Origin: CAYYYP01 sp964475985
Lineage (GTDB): Bacteria; Bdellovibrionota; UBA1018; CAYHWW01
Assembly (NCBI GenBank): GCA_964475985.1
Contig: CAYYYP010000027.1
Location: forward strand, 1 to 44,941
DNA length: 44,941 nucleotides
Direction: 5' to 3'
Below the pieces are notes generated by a model. It searched no databases. It worked only from the letters and a program-made list of their open reading frames with translations, and was not told where the DNA came from. Position 1 is the stretch's first letter. Every line of letters begins with the position of its first letter. Position numbers and translations under genes: made by a program. Positions 22,272-30,761 of the stretch are shown here, one piece after another.

Positions 22272-25200
22272 ATGACCACACAAAAAATTAAAGTCTACGA
22301 GCTGGCTAAGGAATTAGGCGTAGAATCCATTGCTCTCGTTGAACGGCTTAAGCAGCTCGACATTGACGTTAAAAGTCACATGAGCGCGTTAGGCAGCGAA
22401 GAAACTCGCATCGCACGAGAACATTTTGCCAAGGAAAAAGCCCTGGCAGATAAAGTCTCAAAATCCACTTCAAAAAAAGCTTCGCCTTCCACCGTTGAAA
22501 AACGAGTGACCTCTACGGTGATTCGACGCCGCTCTAAAAGCACCGATGGTGACGCAGTGGCTGAAGAAGCACCTAAGTCAGCAAAAACTGCGGCGGAAGA
22601 TTCCAGTGCCGCAGAAGCCGCCGCGAAAACTAAAGTGATTCGCAGGCCGTCCGGAAAAACAGCTAAGGCAGAAGCGGCTGAGGAAACTCTTGAAACTCCG
22701 CCAAAGGCAGCTGAGCCTGCGGAAGAAAAAGAGGAAACCCTAGCGGCAGCTCCTCAAGTGGAAGCCGAAAAACCAACTGCCTTACGCAAAAAACGTCCCG
22801 TAGAAAAACCTAAAGAGGAAGTCACCGCTTCAACCAAAGACGCTTCACCCCAAGCCCCTGCTGCCGTGGAAGAGACACCTGTGCCAGTCGCAACTGTGGA
22901 AGCTGCTCCAGTAGAAGCGCCCGTGACCCGCGAACCGGTGAAAGCGCAAGATTCCGAGCCGAGCGCTGCAGTGGAAGCGGTTGATACCAGCCCATCCGAA
23001 GCACCGGCTGAACCACAGGCAGCCCTTGGCACTTCTGAAGCCACGGCCTCGTCCGCAACTCCGACTTCAAAAGTAAGTTTTGATATCATTAAAGTTGTTC
23101 CAAAAGGTCCAGCTACCGACGCGCCACGCCCAAGCACTCAGCGCATCGTCACCACGCCCACGGGCCCACAAGTGACTAGGCCTTCTGTAAATATTCAGAT
23201 TACCCAAAAAGCCGTTCCTGGAGCACCACCGCCAGTACGACCACTTCGTCCCGGTGAAGGTCCGCGTCCTGGTTTTGGACGCAGCTCAAGTAGTTCCTAC
23301 GGAACGTACCGCGCGGCTCCCTTTGGTACGACCCCCGGGCAAGGCAATGGATTTCCAAATAGCGGTCCACGTCAACAGCGTTCAGGCTCTGGATTTCCTG
23401 GATCCGAAGGCGGCGGCTTTAGGCCAGGCGGCACAGGCATTTTACCATTTGGTGGAGTGGCTTCGGCGCTTCCTATTTTGCCCGCCGGTTCAAGGCATAT
23501 GGGTCACGACAAACCTCGTGATTTCAATTTCGATGACGACGCCAATGCTAAGAAAAAAGGTTTAGGTGGACGTGGAGTTCGTGAAGAAACTCCCGTTGAC
23601 GTAAAACTCACAGATTATCGCGCGAAAAAAGAGCTCATCTTCATTGGTAAGAAAAAGAAAGTACCATTGGATAGGGCTTTGAAATCTACGCAGATCACCA
23701 AACCTGCAGCACACAAACGTGTCATTAAACTTGAAGGTGCCGCAACGGTAGCGGACTTTGCAAACCGCATGGGCATCAAAGCTTCTGAGCTCATCAAAAA
23801 GCTAATGGGTATGGGTGTGATGGCCGGAATGAATCACGCCATTGATATTGAAACGGCGATTTTACTTGCGCCGGAATTTGGTTTTGAGGTGGAAAACATC
23901 GCATTCAAAGAAGATAACGTTCTGAATTTAACGGCCGACGTCGAAGAAGACAAACAACCAAGGCCTCCGATCGTTACCGTCATGGGTCACGTCGACCACG
24001 GTAAAACCTCTTTGCTCGATGCCATTCGTCAAACGAATGTCGTTGCCGGAGAGGCGGGCGGAATCACGCAACATATTGGAGCTTACTCCATTGAAGTGGA
24101 AGGTGATCGTAAGATCACTTTCATCGATACGCCTGGTCACGAAGCATTCACCATGATGCGAGCCCGCGGAGCAAACGTTACGGACATCGTAATTCTTGTG
24201 GTCGCAGCCGACGATGGCATCATGCCACAAACTCGCGAAGCCATTGATCACGCGCGAAGCGCTGGCGTTCCCATCATTGTGGCCATCAATAAAATTGATA
24301 AACCTACGGCAAATCGTGACCGCATTCTGCAACAACTTGCGGAAGCGGACCTTCTCGCTGAAGAATGGGGCGGTCAAATTATGACCGTAAATGTATCGGC
24401 GTTGAAACGTACGGGCATTAAAGAACTCCTTGAAGCCGTATTGCTGCAAGCTGAAGTGCTTGATCTTAAGGCTAACCCAGAGCGCCGCGCAGAAGGAACT
24501 ATCCTTGAAGCAAAGCTGGATAGGTTTCGTGGTCCCGTGGCAACTCTTCTGTTAAAGCGCGGTTCATTAAGCGTAGGTGATGTCTTGGTGGCCGGAATGT
24601 TTACGGGCCGAGTCAAAGCTATGGTTGGCGCCCACGGTGAGGCATTAGCTACCATTGGTCCGTCCATGGCGGCTGAAGTTTTAGGCTTAAGTGGCGTGCC
24701 TATCGCAGGTGATCAATTCAACGGCGTTGAAAATGACGGTGAGGCTCAAGAGCTTCTCGCCCATCGCGCCGAAGAAATTCGTAAACGTGAAGCCGCTAAG
24801 GGCGGAAAACTCTCCCTTGAACAAATTTTCAGTAAAATTCAGAAAGGTGATTTGAAGGAACTTCCTCTCATCATGAAGTCTGATGTTTACGGCTCAGCGG
24901 AAGCGCTTAAGGAAAGCTTAAACAAACTTTCTACGGATAAAGTGAAGGTCAAAATTCTTGCTTCATCAGTAGGCGGCATTTCTGAAAGCGACATTCTTTT
25001 GGCTTCGGCTTCCAATGCGCTCATTCTTGGCTTTAACGTAAGGCCAGATACCAAGGCACTTGCCCTTGCGGAACGTGAGAACGTGGAAGTGAAAACCTAC
25101 TCCATCATTTATGAACTCATCGATGATGTGAAAAAAGCGATGGTGGGCTTACTTCCGAAACAAGCCGTGGAGCGTTACCTTGGCCGGGCTGAAGCACGAA

Positions 25201-25598
25201 ATATTTTCAGCATCCCAAGCATTGGTGTCATTGCCGGTTGCAGCGTCATTGATGGAAAGATTGTGCGAAATGCCAATGTTCGTCTCTTGCGCGAAAACCG
25301 CGTGGTATATACGGGCAAATTGGGCTCCTTGCGTAGGTTTAAGGACGACGCCAAAGAAGTTCAGCAAGGTTTTGAATGCGGTATCGGCATTGAAAACTAT
25401 CGCGACATCAAACTTGGCGACGTCATTGAAGCTTACACCATCGATATGGTGGCCCAGGGGCTTGAAGCGCTGGATAAGAAGCCAACTGAAAAGGCAGATA
25501 AAAAAGATGCCGATCAGGACGATGCACCTTCAGGAGCAAAGGTTCCGGGACGTTCCGGCGGCGCTCAAAATTTAGGTCAGCAGTCAGCTCGAGAATAA
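22272..25598 (+). CDS. infB: Translation initiation factor IF-2
   Basis: A 1108-residue protein. The first IF2_N domain (about 4-45, VYELAKELGVESIALVERLK) is followed by a long low-complexity Ala/Glu/Pro/Thr and then Gly/Pro-rich linker (about 60-430). A second IF2_N domain follows (about 490-545). The GTPase has G1 GHVDHGKT near 571, G3 DTPGHEAF near 619 and G4 NKID near 673. Domains II to IV end at about 1075. IF-2 brings initiator tRNA to the 30S subunit. The gene has AAGGAGCG before the ATG. It is longer than E. coli IF-2 (890) because of the expanded linker. Confidence 0.97.
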   Translation: MTTQKIKVYELAKELGVESIALVERLKQLDIDVKSHMSALGSEETRIAREHFAKEKALADKVSKSTSKKASPSTVEKRVTSTVIRRRSKSTDGDAVAEEAPKSAKTAAEDSSAAEAAAKTKVIRRPSGKTAKAEAAEETLETPPKAAEPAEEKEETLAAAPQVEAEKPTALRKKRPVEKPKEEVTASTKDASPQAPAAVEETPVPVATVEAAPVEAPVTREPVKAQDSEPSAAVEAVDTSPSEAPAEPQAALGTSEATASSATPTSKVSFDIIKVVPKGPATDAPRPSTQRIVTTPTGPQVTRPSVNIQITQKAVPGAPPPVRPLRPGEGPRPGFGRSSSSSYGTYRAAPFGTTPGQGNGFPNSGPRQQRSGSGFPGSEGGGFRPGGTGILPFGGVASALPILPAGSRHMGHDKPRDFNFDDDANAKKKGLGGRGVREETPVDVKLTDYRAKKELIFIGKKKKVPLDRALKSTQITKPAAHKRVIKLEGAATVADFANRMGIKASELIKKLMGMGVMAGMNHAIDIETAILLAPEFGFEVENIAFKEDNVLNLTADVEEDKQPRPPIVTVMGHVDHGKTSLLDAIRQTNVVAGEAGGITQHIGAYSIEVEGDRKITFIDTPGHEAFTMMRARGANVTDIVILVVAADDGIMPQTREAIDHARSAGVPIIVAINKIDKPTANRDRILQQLAEADLLAEEWGGQIMTVNVSALKRTGIKELLEAVLLQAEVLDLKANPERRAEGTILEAKLDRFRGPVATLLLKRGSLSVGDVLVAGMFTGRVKAMVGAHGEALATIGPSMAAEVLGLSGVPIAGDQFNGVENDGEAQELLAHRAEEIRKREAAKGGKLSLEQIFSKIQKGDLKELPLIMKSDVYGSAEALKESLNKLSTDKVKVKILASSVGGISESDILLASASNALILGFNVRPDTKALALAERENVEVKTYSIIYELIDDVKKAMVGLLPKQAVERYLGRAEARNIFSIPSIGVIAGCSVIDGKIVRNANVRLLRENRVVYTGKLGSLRRFKDDAKEVQQGFECGIGIENYRDIKLGDVIEAYTIDMVAQGLEALDKKPTEKADKKDADQDDAPSGAKVPGRSGGAQNLGQQSARE

Positions 25599-25614
25599 AA
25601 GAGGCATATCACTT

Positions 25615-26118
25615 ATGGGTCGTCCAAAATTTAAAGTAGGTTCAGATTTAGCCGATCCATTCGTTCTTGAAAAAGAAAGTTTCAGGCCGGCTAAAGTGGC
25701 AAACCGTATGAAGGAAGAACTCCTTCTTTTGGTGCCAGATTCTTTAAGCGATCCAAGGCTTGATAAGTACTCATCCGTTCCCATTACCCACGTTGAATGC
25801 GCAGGCGACTTGCGTAACGCAACCGTATCCTTCATTTGTTTTGGTGGAGAAGAAACGGAAGCTGGAATTGAAAAATCGGCCAAGGAACTTGAGGAAATTC
25901 TCAATCACGCGGCTGGGTACTTAAGGCACTTGGTGGCAGAGCAGCTTGGCATTAAGCACACTCCACTTTTGCACTTTAAGTTTGATCATGGGCACGTGCA
26001 CGCTACAAAGATTGAAAGCTTAATTAAAGCAACGAAAGCGCAAAACGCGGGTGTTTCTGACTCTGAAGCGGGCGAAGAGGAAGCGGTAGCTTCGACCAAC
26101 GAAGACTCTGATTCTTAG
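25615..26118 (+). CDS. rbfA: Ribosome-binding factor A
   Basis: A 167-residue protein with the RbfA KH-type fold: RPAKVANRMKEELLLLV, DPRL....VPITHVECAGDLRNATVSF and a LRHLVAEQLGIKHTPLLHFKFD motif, followed by an acidic disordered tail. RbfA is a cold-shock-type 30S maturation factor acting near 16S helix 1. It starts 17 nt after infB. The tail (about 140-167, Glu/Ser/Ala) is extra relative to E. coli (133 residues). Confidence 0.93.
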   Translation: MGRPKFKVGSDLADPFVLEKESFRPAKVANRMKEELLLLVPDSLSDPRLDKYSSVPITHVECAGDLRNATVSFICFGGEETEAGIEKSAKELEEILNHAAGYLRHLVAEQLGIKHTPLLHFKFDHGHVHATKIESLIKATKAQNAGVSDSEAGEEEAVASTNEDSDS

Positions 26119-26140
26119 TCCGTAAAACAAGGACTTTACC

Positions 26141-27208
26141 ATGACTCAGGTTTTAACCTGCGACGTTGCGTCTAATCTATTTTCGGGAATTCTGCTTATT
26201 CATAAGCCGGTGGGCTGCACCTCTTTTGATTGTATTCGTACTTTAAAAAAAAGCCTGAATCGTAAAGACATTGGCCACGGCGGAACGCTTGATTCTTTTG
26301 CCGAAGGATTGCTCCCGGTCATGTTGGGCGAAGGGTTAAAGTTTTCACGGTTTTTCCTAGAGGAATTCCCTACCCTTCCCTTTTATTGGAAACGTTATGA
26401 AGGCACCGTGCGATTTGATTTTTCCACCACCACGGCCGATCCGACGGGTGATGTCTTAGACCATAGTGATCCAAAAAAACTTCTCGAATTAAAAAATGCG
26501 ATTTTGAACCGGGCGCCTGAACTTTACGCGGAAATTGAAACAATGGTAGCCGAAAGCTTCGTAGCAAAACGGTACGTGCAAACTCCGCCCGCCTACAGTG
26601 CAAAAAAAATCGGCGGCGTTCGTTTTAGTGATTTAGCAAGAAGTGCTGAAGCTTTGGAATCCGTCGGCCAAAATAGCACCTCTGCGAGCTTCGCCAGAGA
26701 AGCTCTCGAAAAACATGTTGCGGACCGCGCCAGGGAAGTCATTCTTAAAAGTTTTAAAATTAAAGCGGTAGAACTGCTGGACGACGCCGTTCCGGTACTG
26801 CGGTTTGAAATTCTTTGTTCCAAGGGTTTTTATGTACGAAGTTTTGCCCAGGATTTAGCGGCGCTTTTAGGCCTAAAAGCGCATCTTATGAGACTTGTGC
26901 GCACCGGCGTAGGAAACTTTAATCTTTCAAACGCGGTTCCGCTCTCGAGTGATTTTATTGCTAATGCAGAGGCAGGATTTTTTTCCGTAGGGGCGATATT
27001 GGATGCATTCCCGCAAGTAGTTTTAGACGAAAACCTATCCAGCCTCATGAAACGCAGCAGTTGGGCTACGGCACAAACGGGGATTTCTGAACTTACGCCA
27101 AGAACGCCCGGGGTTTATGCTTTGTTATCGACGGATCTAACGCCACTTGCCCTTGTGGAACGGAACCAAGCGCTTGAGCTTAGACATTTGCGCGGGCTTA
27201 CGGGATAG
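26141..27208 (+). CDS. truB: tRNA pseudouridine-55 synthase TruB
   Basis: A 355-residue protein with GILLIHKPVGCTSFDCI, DIGHGGTLDSFAEGLLPV (catalytic Asp in GTLD), the substrate-binding TTTADPTGDV and TPPAYSAKKIGGVRF, and the C-terminal GFYVRSFAQDLA motif. TruB isomerises U55 in the T loop of tRNAs. The usual GTLDP is GTLDS here. Residues about 168-200 form an insertion before the conserved RE(V) strand, making the protein about 40 residues longer than E. coli TruB. Last gene of the cluster. Confidence 0.95.
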   Translation: MTQVLTCDVASNLFSGILLIHKPVGCTSFDCIRTLKKSLNRKDIGHGGTLDSFAEGLLPVMLGEGLKFSRFFLEEFPTLPFYWKRYEGTVRFDFSTTTADPTGDVLDHSDPKKLLELKNAILNRAPELYAEIETMVAESFVAKRYVQTPPAYSAKKIGGVRFSDLARSAEALESVGQNSTSASFAREALEKHVADRAREVILKSFKIKAVELLDDAVPVLRFEILCSKGFYVRSFAQDLAALLGLKAHLMRLVRTGVGNFNLSNAVPLSSDFIANAEAGFFSVGAILDAFPQVVLDENLSSLMKRSSWATAQTGISELTPRTPGVYALLSTDLTPLALVERNQALELRHLRGLTG

Positions 27209-27272
27209 CGCTTCCCTGCGCGATTTCGCATAAAACTCATCGCCGCCAAATTTTTTCCGTAAACTATCTAAT

Positions 27273-27998
27273 CTAAGGAAGGCTCACAGCGCCTGAAACA
27301 TGCAAATGGTAACTCTCATCGTCGGTATCTTCTCTAGAATCAACCACGATGCCGTTAAAAGCCATGCGAATGGTGGTGATACACCCCTCTCCTCTGCCGC
27401 AGCGGCGATCTCGGGTAATCACTTGGTGATTGGGAACGTAAGGCAAATGCGGCAGGAGTTGACGCTGGTAAGCTCCCGCTACAGCGAAATAAATATTATC
27501 TATTTGCGTAGCGTTCAGACCTTCAACGTTGTTGCGGGTAAAACAGCCACTTAAAAAATAACCAAGCATTTGCAGATACCTAGTTCTTGCCGCCGATATG
27601 ATTTCGGCCGGTTTGTAACTTCCACGAATGAGGTGCCAAGCATCGTATTCAGCATACCAATCTCGATGAGGCTCAAAGCGGGCGTGATCTGCAGAGATAT
27701 GCGCTAAATCGCAGGACTGAAATTCCGCGCGCAGAAAACCCTCGTAACAGTCGCGGACTTGAAGCGCGAGATTCTGATCGTAGCGCCGTTCAAGATCGAC
27801 AAAGTGCCTTTCCGTACCATCGGTGTAGCGGGCCGAAAAATGCGCTTTTTCCTCAGTAAGGCGTTGTTGAATAAAGTTTGAAAAGTTGCAATCTCGGCGA
27901 AGCGTCGGTTCAACGTTTTGGGCCTTTGCAAAATAGGGAAATAAAAATGCGTAAAAAAGCCCGGAAATGAGGGCAATAAAATAAACGTGAGATCTCAT
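27273..27998 (-). CDS. Exported protein of unknown function under TPP-riboswitch control
   Basis: The start is set at the ATG 27998-27996, 5 nt after AAGGA that forms the 3' edge of a TPP aptamer. The frame continues upstream only because it reads through the riboswitch. The 241-residue product has a signal peptide (YFIALISGLFYAFLFPYFAKAQ, cleavage about residue 26) and a mature domain with cysteines in RDCNF, VRDCYEG, QSCDLA, SGCFTR and RRCGRGEGC. Their pairing as disulphides would suit the periplasm. No family is recognised. Regulation by thiamine pyrophosphate suggests a role in thiamine acquisition, salvage or a thiamine-linked process, which is inference. Confidence 0.75.
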   Translation of the reverse strand: MRSHVYFIALISGLFYAFLFPYFAKAQNVEPTLRRDCNFSNFIQQRLTEEKAHFSARYTDGTERHFVDLERRYDQNLALQVRDCYEGFLRAEFQSCDLAHISADHARFEPHRDWYAEYDAWHLIRGSYKPAEIISAARTRYLQMLGYFLSGCFTRNNVEGLNATQIDNIYFAVAGAYQRQLLPHLPYVPNHQVITRDRRCGRGEGCITTIRMAFNGIVVDSREDTDDESYHLHVSGAVSLP

Positions 27999-28002
27999 AA
28001 AA

Positions 28003-28093
28003 TTCCTTCCGCCAGCATTACCTGGATCAAGTTTCTGGGTCGTCCGGCCTACCGAACCTCTCAGCCGCATTACCGCGCAGCTCCCCGTGGTTG
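28003..28093 (-). promoter_or_regulatory. TPP riboswitch (THI element)
   Basis: On the minus strand the sequence contains, in order, CACGGGGAGCT, GCTGAGAGG, GACCC, AACTTGATC-CAGG-TAATGC and TGGCGGAAGGAA. These are the invariant blocks of the thiamine pyrophosphate aptamer (CUGAGA box and the ACYUGAUC..GGNUAAUGCC..GCG box). The closing stem reaches the AAGGA of the downstream gene, 5 nt before its ATG. Control by hiding the ribosome-binding site when TPP binds is therefore likely. No separate terminator is seen between aptamer and gene. Confidence 0.93.
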
Positions 28094-28211
28094 TTAATGG
28101 TTGAAGTATATGCAGCGAATTTGGGGGAGTCAAACAAGAGGCAGTAGAAGCCAGTCAGATTTCCACAAGTGACTACGTAATCACTTCTCCATCCTCATGC
28201 TTTCCAACGAA

Positions 28212-28327
28212 GTGCGTGTGGCTGGGCAAAATCCACCCCAAAGGGTCTCGTGCAGCCATGGATGGCGGTACAGCACGAGAGGCAGGATGCCGACCCTTTG
28301 GGGTGGATTTTGCCCGGCCACACGCAC
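28212..28327. repeat. 116-bp hairpin element with 36-bp stem
   Basis: Arms 28212-28247 and 28292-28327 are complementary at 35 of 36 positions. Inside, CTCGTGC (28247-28253) and GCACGAG (28273-28279) form a second short stem. The element starts 9 nt after the hflX stop and ends about 120 nt before the TPP riboswitch (both read on the minus strand). No T-tract follows either arm, so it is not a standard intrinsic terminator. A MITE or palindromic intergenic repeat, or an RNase III-type processing site, is possible. Confidence 0.85.
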
Positions 28328-28336
28328 GTCATTTGA

Positions 28337-29728
28337 TTAGATGCGGTATCGATCGAAGTTAAATTTTTGCGCAAATTCTGGCGTCGTGCGAAATTTTAGA
28401 AATGTGCCTTCGTTGGTCGCGCGCCTGATTTCTACGCGACCGAATTCGCTCACTTGCGCAAGTGTACGGCCGTCCTCAAAGGGAATGACGACTTCAAATA
28501 CTTCCATGCGGGCTTCAAAAAATTTAAGGGTTTCATCGCGGAGGTGGTTTACGCTTTCGTCCTTTAGGGCACTCACAAAGATCGCCGGTGGAAGGCCGTA
28601 CTTGCGTTGCAGAGTTGCGGCCCAGACTTTGACTTGCCTTAATTCATCGGGCGAACATTTATCCGTCTTATTGATTACGAGCAACATTGGCGTTGGAGTC
28701 AAAATATCGTCGGTGGCGGCTAGTGGAACGTTGGAATTTCGGTTTTGAAAATTTTGTTTGTCACTGAGCGTTTGTGCTTCAAGGGATGGAAGAGGTGCAG
28801 AGTCGCCCATGATTTCGCGTAGCACTTCAAGGGTCACTTCAAATTGTCGCTCAAGTTCATGACTAGAAGCATCCACCACGTGAAGCAGCAAATCTGCCGC
28901 TAAAACTTCGGAGAGCGTGGACCTGAAGCTTGCGACGAGGCTGTGGGGCAAGCGGTCGATGAACCCCACCGTATCGATGGCCATGACCAAAGGCCTAGCC
29001 TTTGGGTTAAGGACCCGCACCGAAGCATCAAGGGTAGCGAAGAGAGCGTCCTCTACTAAAACATCCGACCTAGTTAATGCGTTGAGTAACGTGCTTTTGC
29101 CGGCATTAGTATAACCCACTAGCGCAACCTTGAGGTGATCCTCACGGGACCTACGGCGAAGGCTTCTGGCTTCATCTACTTCCTTAAGTTTTTTGCGCAG
29201 CATGGAAATGCGGTCTTTAATGAGTCGGCGATCGATTTCGATTTGTTTTTCGCCCATGCCTTTTCCCTTAAGGGCGGTGCCGCCGGCGCCCGATTGCCGC
29301 TCAAAGTGGGACCAAAGATTGGTGAGCCTTGGCATAAGGTATTCGAGGCGGGCCACTTCCACTTGAAGCTTTGCCTCCTTCGTGCGGGCGTGACGGCTAA
29401 AAATTTCCAGGATGATTCCACTTCGATCAAGGACCAAGGAGCCCGTGATGCTTTCAATATTTTTCATTTGGGAAGGCGACAGGTCAAAATCTACCAATAA
29501 AACATCGGCGCCTAAGGCCCGCAGGTGATCGGCAACTTCCTTAAGTTTTCCTTCACCAATGTAGGAACGTGCTTCGATTTTGCGCAACTGAAGTTTCATT
29601 CCTTCAAGGGTTTCACCGCCTAAAGTCGTGAAAAGCCCCTCCATTTCCTCAAGTCCCCAATCGGAGTCGCTGAGGATTAAGGCTTTTTTCTTGGCAAGGG
29701 GGATGAGGAATTGTTGAAGGTCAAACAT
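28337..29728 (-). CDS. hflX: GTPase HflX
   Basis: A 463-residue protein. The N-terminal HflX domain includes LRKIEARSYIGEGKLKEV and DLSPSQMKNIES. A coiled region follows with the signature QSGAGGTALKGKGMGEKQIEIDRR split across about 145-170. The G domain has GYTNAGKSTLLNAL (G1), DTVGFIDRLPHSLVASFRSTL (G3) and NKTDKC (G4), and a C-terminal domain ends the protein. HflX splits stalled or stressed 70S ribosomes. A 35-residue insertion precedes G4 (after MGDSAPLPSLEAQ). The start at 29728 lies 52 nt inside the upstream lipoprotein gene. Confidence 0.93.
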   Translation of the reverse strand: MFDLQQFLIPLAKKKALILSDSDWGLEEMEGLFTTLGGETLEGMKLQLRKIEARSYIGEGKLKEVADHLRALGADVLLVDFDLSPSQMKNIESITGSLVLDRSGIILEIFSRHARTKEAKLQVEVARLEYLMPRLTNLWSHFERQSGAGGTALKGKGMGEKQIEIDRRLIKDRISMLRKKLKEVDEARSLRRRSREDHLKVALVGYTNAGKSTLLNALTRSDVLVEDALFATLDASVRVLNPKARPLVMAIDTVGFIDRLPHSLVASFRSTLSEVLAADLLLHVVDASSHELERQFEVTLEVLREIMGDSAPLPSLEAQTLSDKQNFQNRNSNVPLAATDDILTPTPMLLVINKTDKCSPDELRQVKVWAATLQRKYGLPPAIFVSALKDESVNHLRDETLKFFEARMEVFEVVIPFEDGRTLAQVSEFGRVEIRRATNEGTFLKFRTTPEFAQKFNFDRYRI

Positions 29729-30642
29729 GCTCGTTTCTTTTCAACATGAGTTTGCAGCTCTTTCAACTCTTCTTGTTCCTGTACAAGCTCCCCGCGGATC
29801 TTTTCTATGCGAAGTTGCAGGGAATCTTGGAGGTCCGTGGTGCCCTGGGTGCTTAAGCCCGTGGCCTTGGATTTAGGCATGGGTGGCATCTCGTCCTCAA
29901 AAAGTTTCGCCTCCGTAGCAAGCTGCCTCAATCCTAGAAGCCTTGATGCGTAAAAGCGGTAACGACCACACTCCTTCTCGTCATTCACCGAGAGCGAAAG
30001 TTTTTTTGAATCGCTTGGTGACAATCGATTTAAGATTTTCCAGTCTTCAGAAAATTCAGGGAACTTCCTTTCGGCATCCCGCTGGTTCTGTACACTCCGT
30101 TTCACAAAACCTTCCGACCAATTCTTATCCGCAGGAGTCACATCATGCTCGGAAAGATATTGGGCATACCTTGGAAGTTCTTTTTGAATAAAATGAAAAA
30201 GCTTTCCAGAGAGCTCTGGAACAGAAACATTTGGATCCGCGCGGTGCCGAACTCTTTCTACTGCGAAATGGATCGTTTCCTTGTAAAGGCTTAAGCTGCG
30301 AATATGAGACGCTTCGCCGTAGGCGTAATCATAACGACTCCTCAGGCTTCGAAAAAAAACTACGAACTCGTCGTTTTCACGTAGACTTTCAAACCGCCGG
30401 AGAAGGGTTTCAAAACAGTGAACCCAAGGCAGAAGGGCGCTGGCCTTAGGCATTTCCATGGGCTCTTCCGCTAACGGGGAAATGTCTTCGCATACCGTAA
30501 GTCCATCCCGCGCATTTCCAACTTCTAGGGCTTGGTCCTCTTGCTCAGCCCGCTGGGAACTTGCACATCCGGCCGCCAGCACAAGAAAAAATAAAGGGAG
30601 GACTTTTGGAAATTTTTTGTGAATTGAATTTGAAAAACCCAT
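29677..30642 (-). CDS. Lipoprotein of unknown function with C-terminal coiled coil
   Basis: The ATG at 30642 opens a lipoprotein signal peptide with lipobox LAAGC (Cys26), so the longer upstream frame is not used. The 321-residue product is polar and helical. Near its end a heptad-like stretch (about 280-310, EKIRGELVQEQEELKELQ) is a likely coiled coil. The middle has many Arg/Tyr/Phe residues and no motif I recognise. It overlaps hflX by 52 nt, implying co-transcription. Probably a periplasm-facing outer-membrane lipoprotein. Confidence 0.7.
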   Translation of the reverse strand: MGFSNSIHKKFPKVLPLFFLVLAAGCASSQRAEQEDQALEVGNARDGLTVCEDISPLAEEPMEMPKASALLPWVHCFETLLRRFESLRENDEFVVFFRSLRSRYDYAYGEASHIRSLSLYKETIHFAVERVRHRADPNVSVPELSGKLFHFIQKELPRYAQYLSEHDVTPADKNWSEGFVKRSVQNQRDAERKFPEFSEDWKILNRLSPSDSKKLSLSVNDEKECGRYRFYASRLLGLRQLATEAKLFEDEMPPMPKSKATGLSTQGTTDLQDSLQLRIEKIRGELVQEQEELKELQTHVEKKRACLTFNNSSSPLPRKKP

Positions 30643-30761
30643 GGGCCCTAAAAGCGTAGCGCAAAAACTCCGGGGTAGCGAGGCCAAGCCAAAAATCCAA
30701 TCCCTAATTTTTTTGAAGTTTTGCCAGTTGCATTGAATGACTCTCACGCTAAGCTGAATTC

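Noticed and set aside
28000..28133. 45-residue N-terminal extension of the TPP-controlled protein
   Set aside because: It is the translated riboswitch; the signal peptide begins at 27998.
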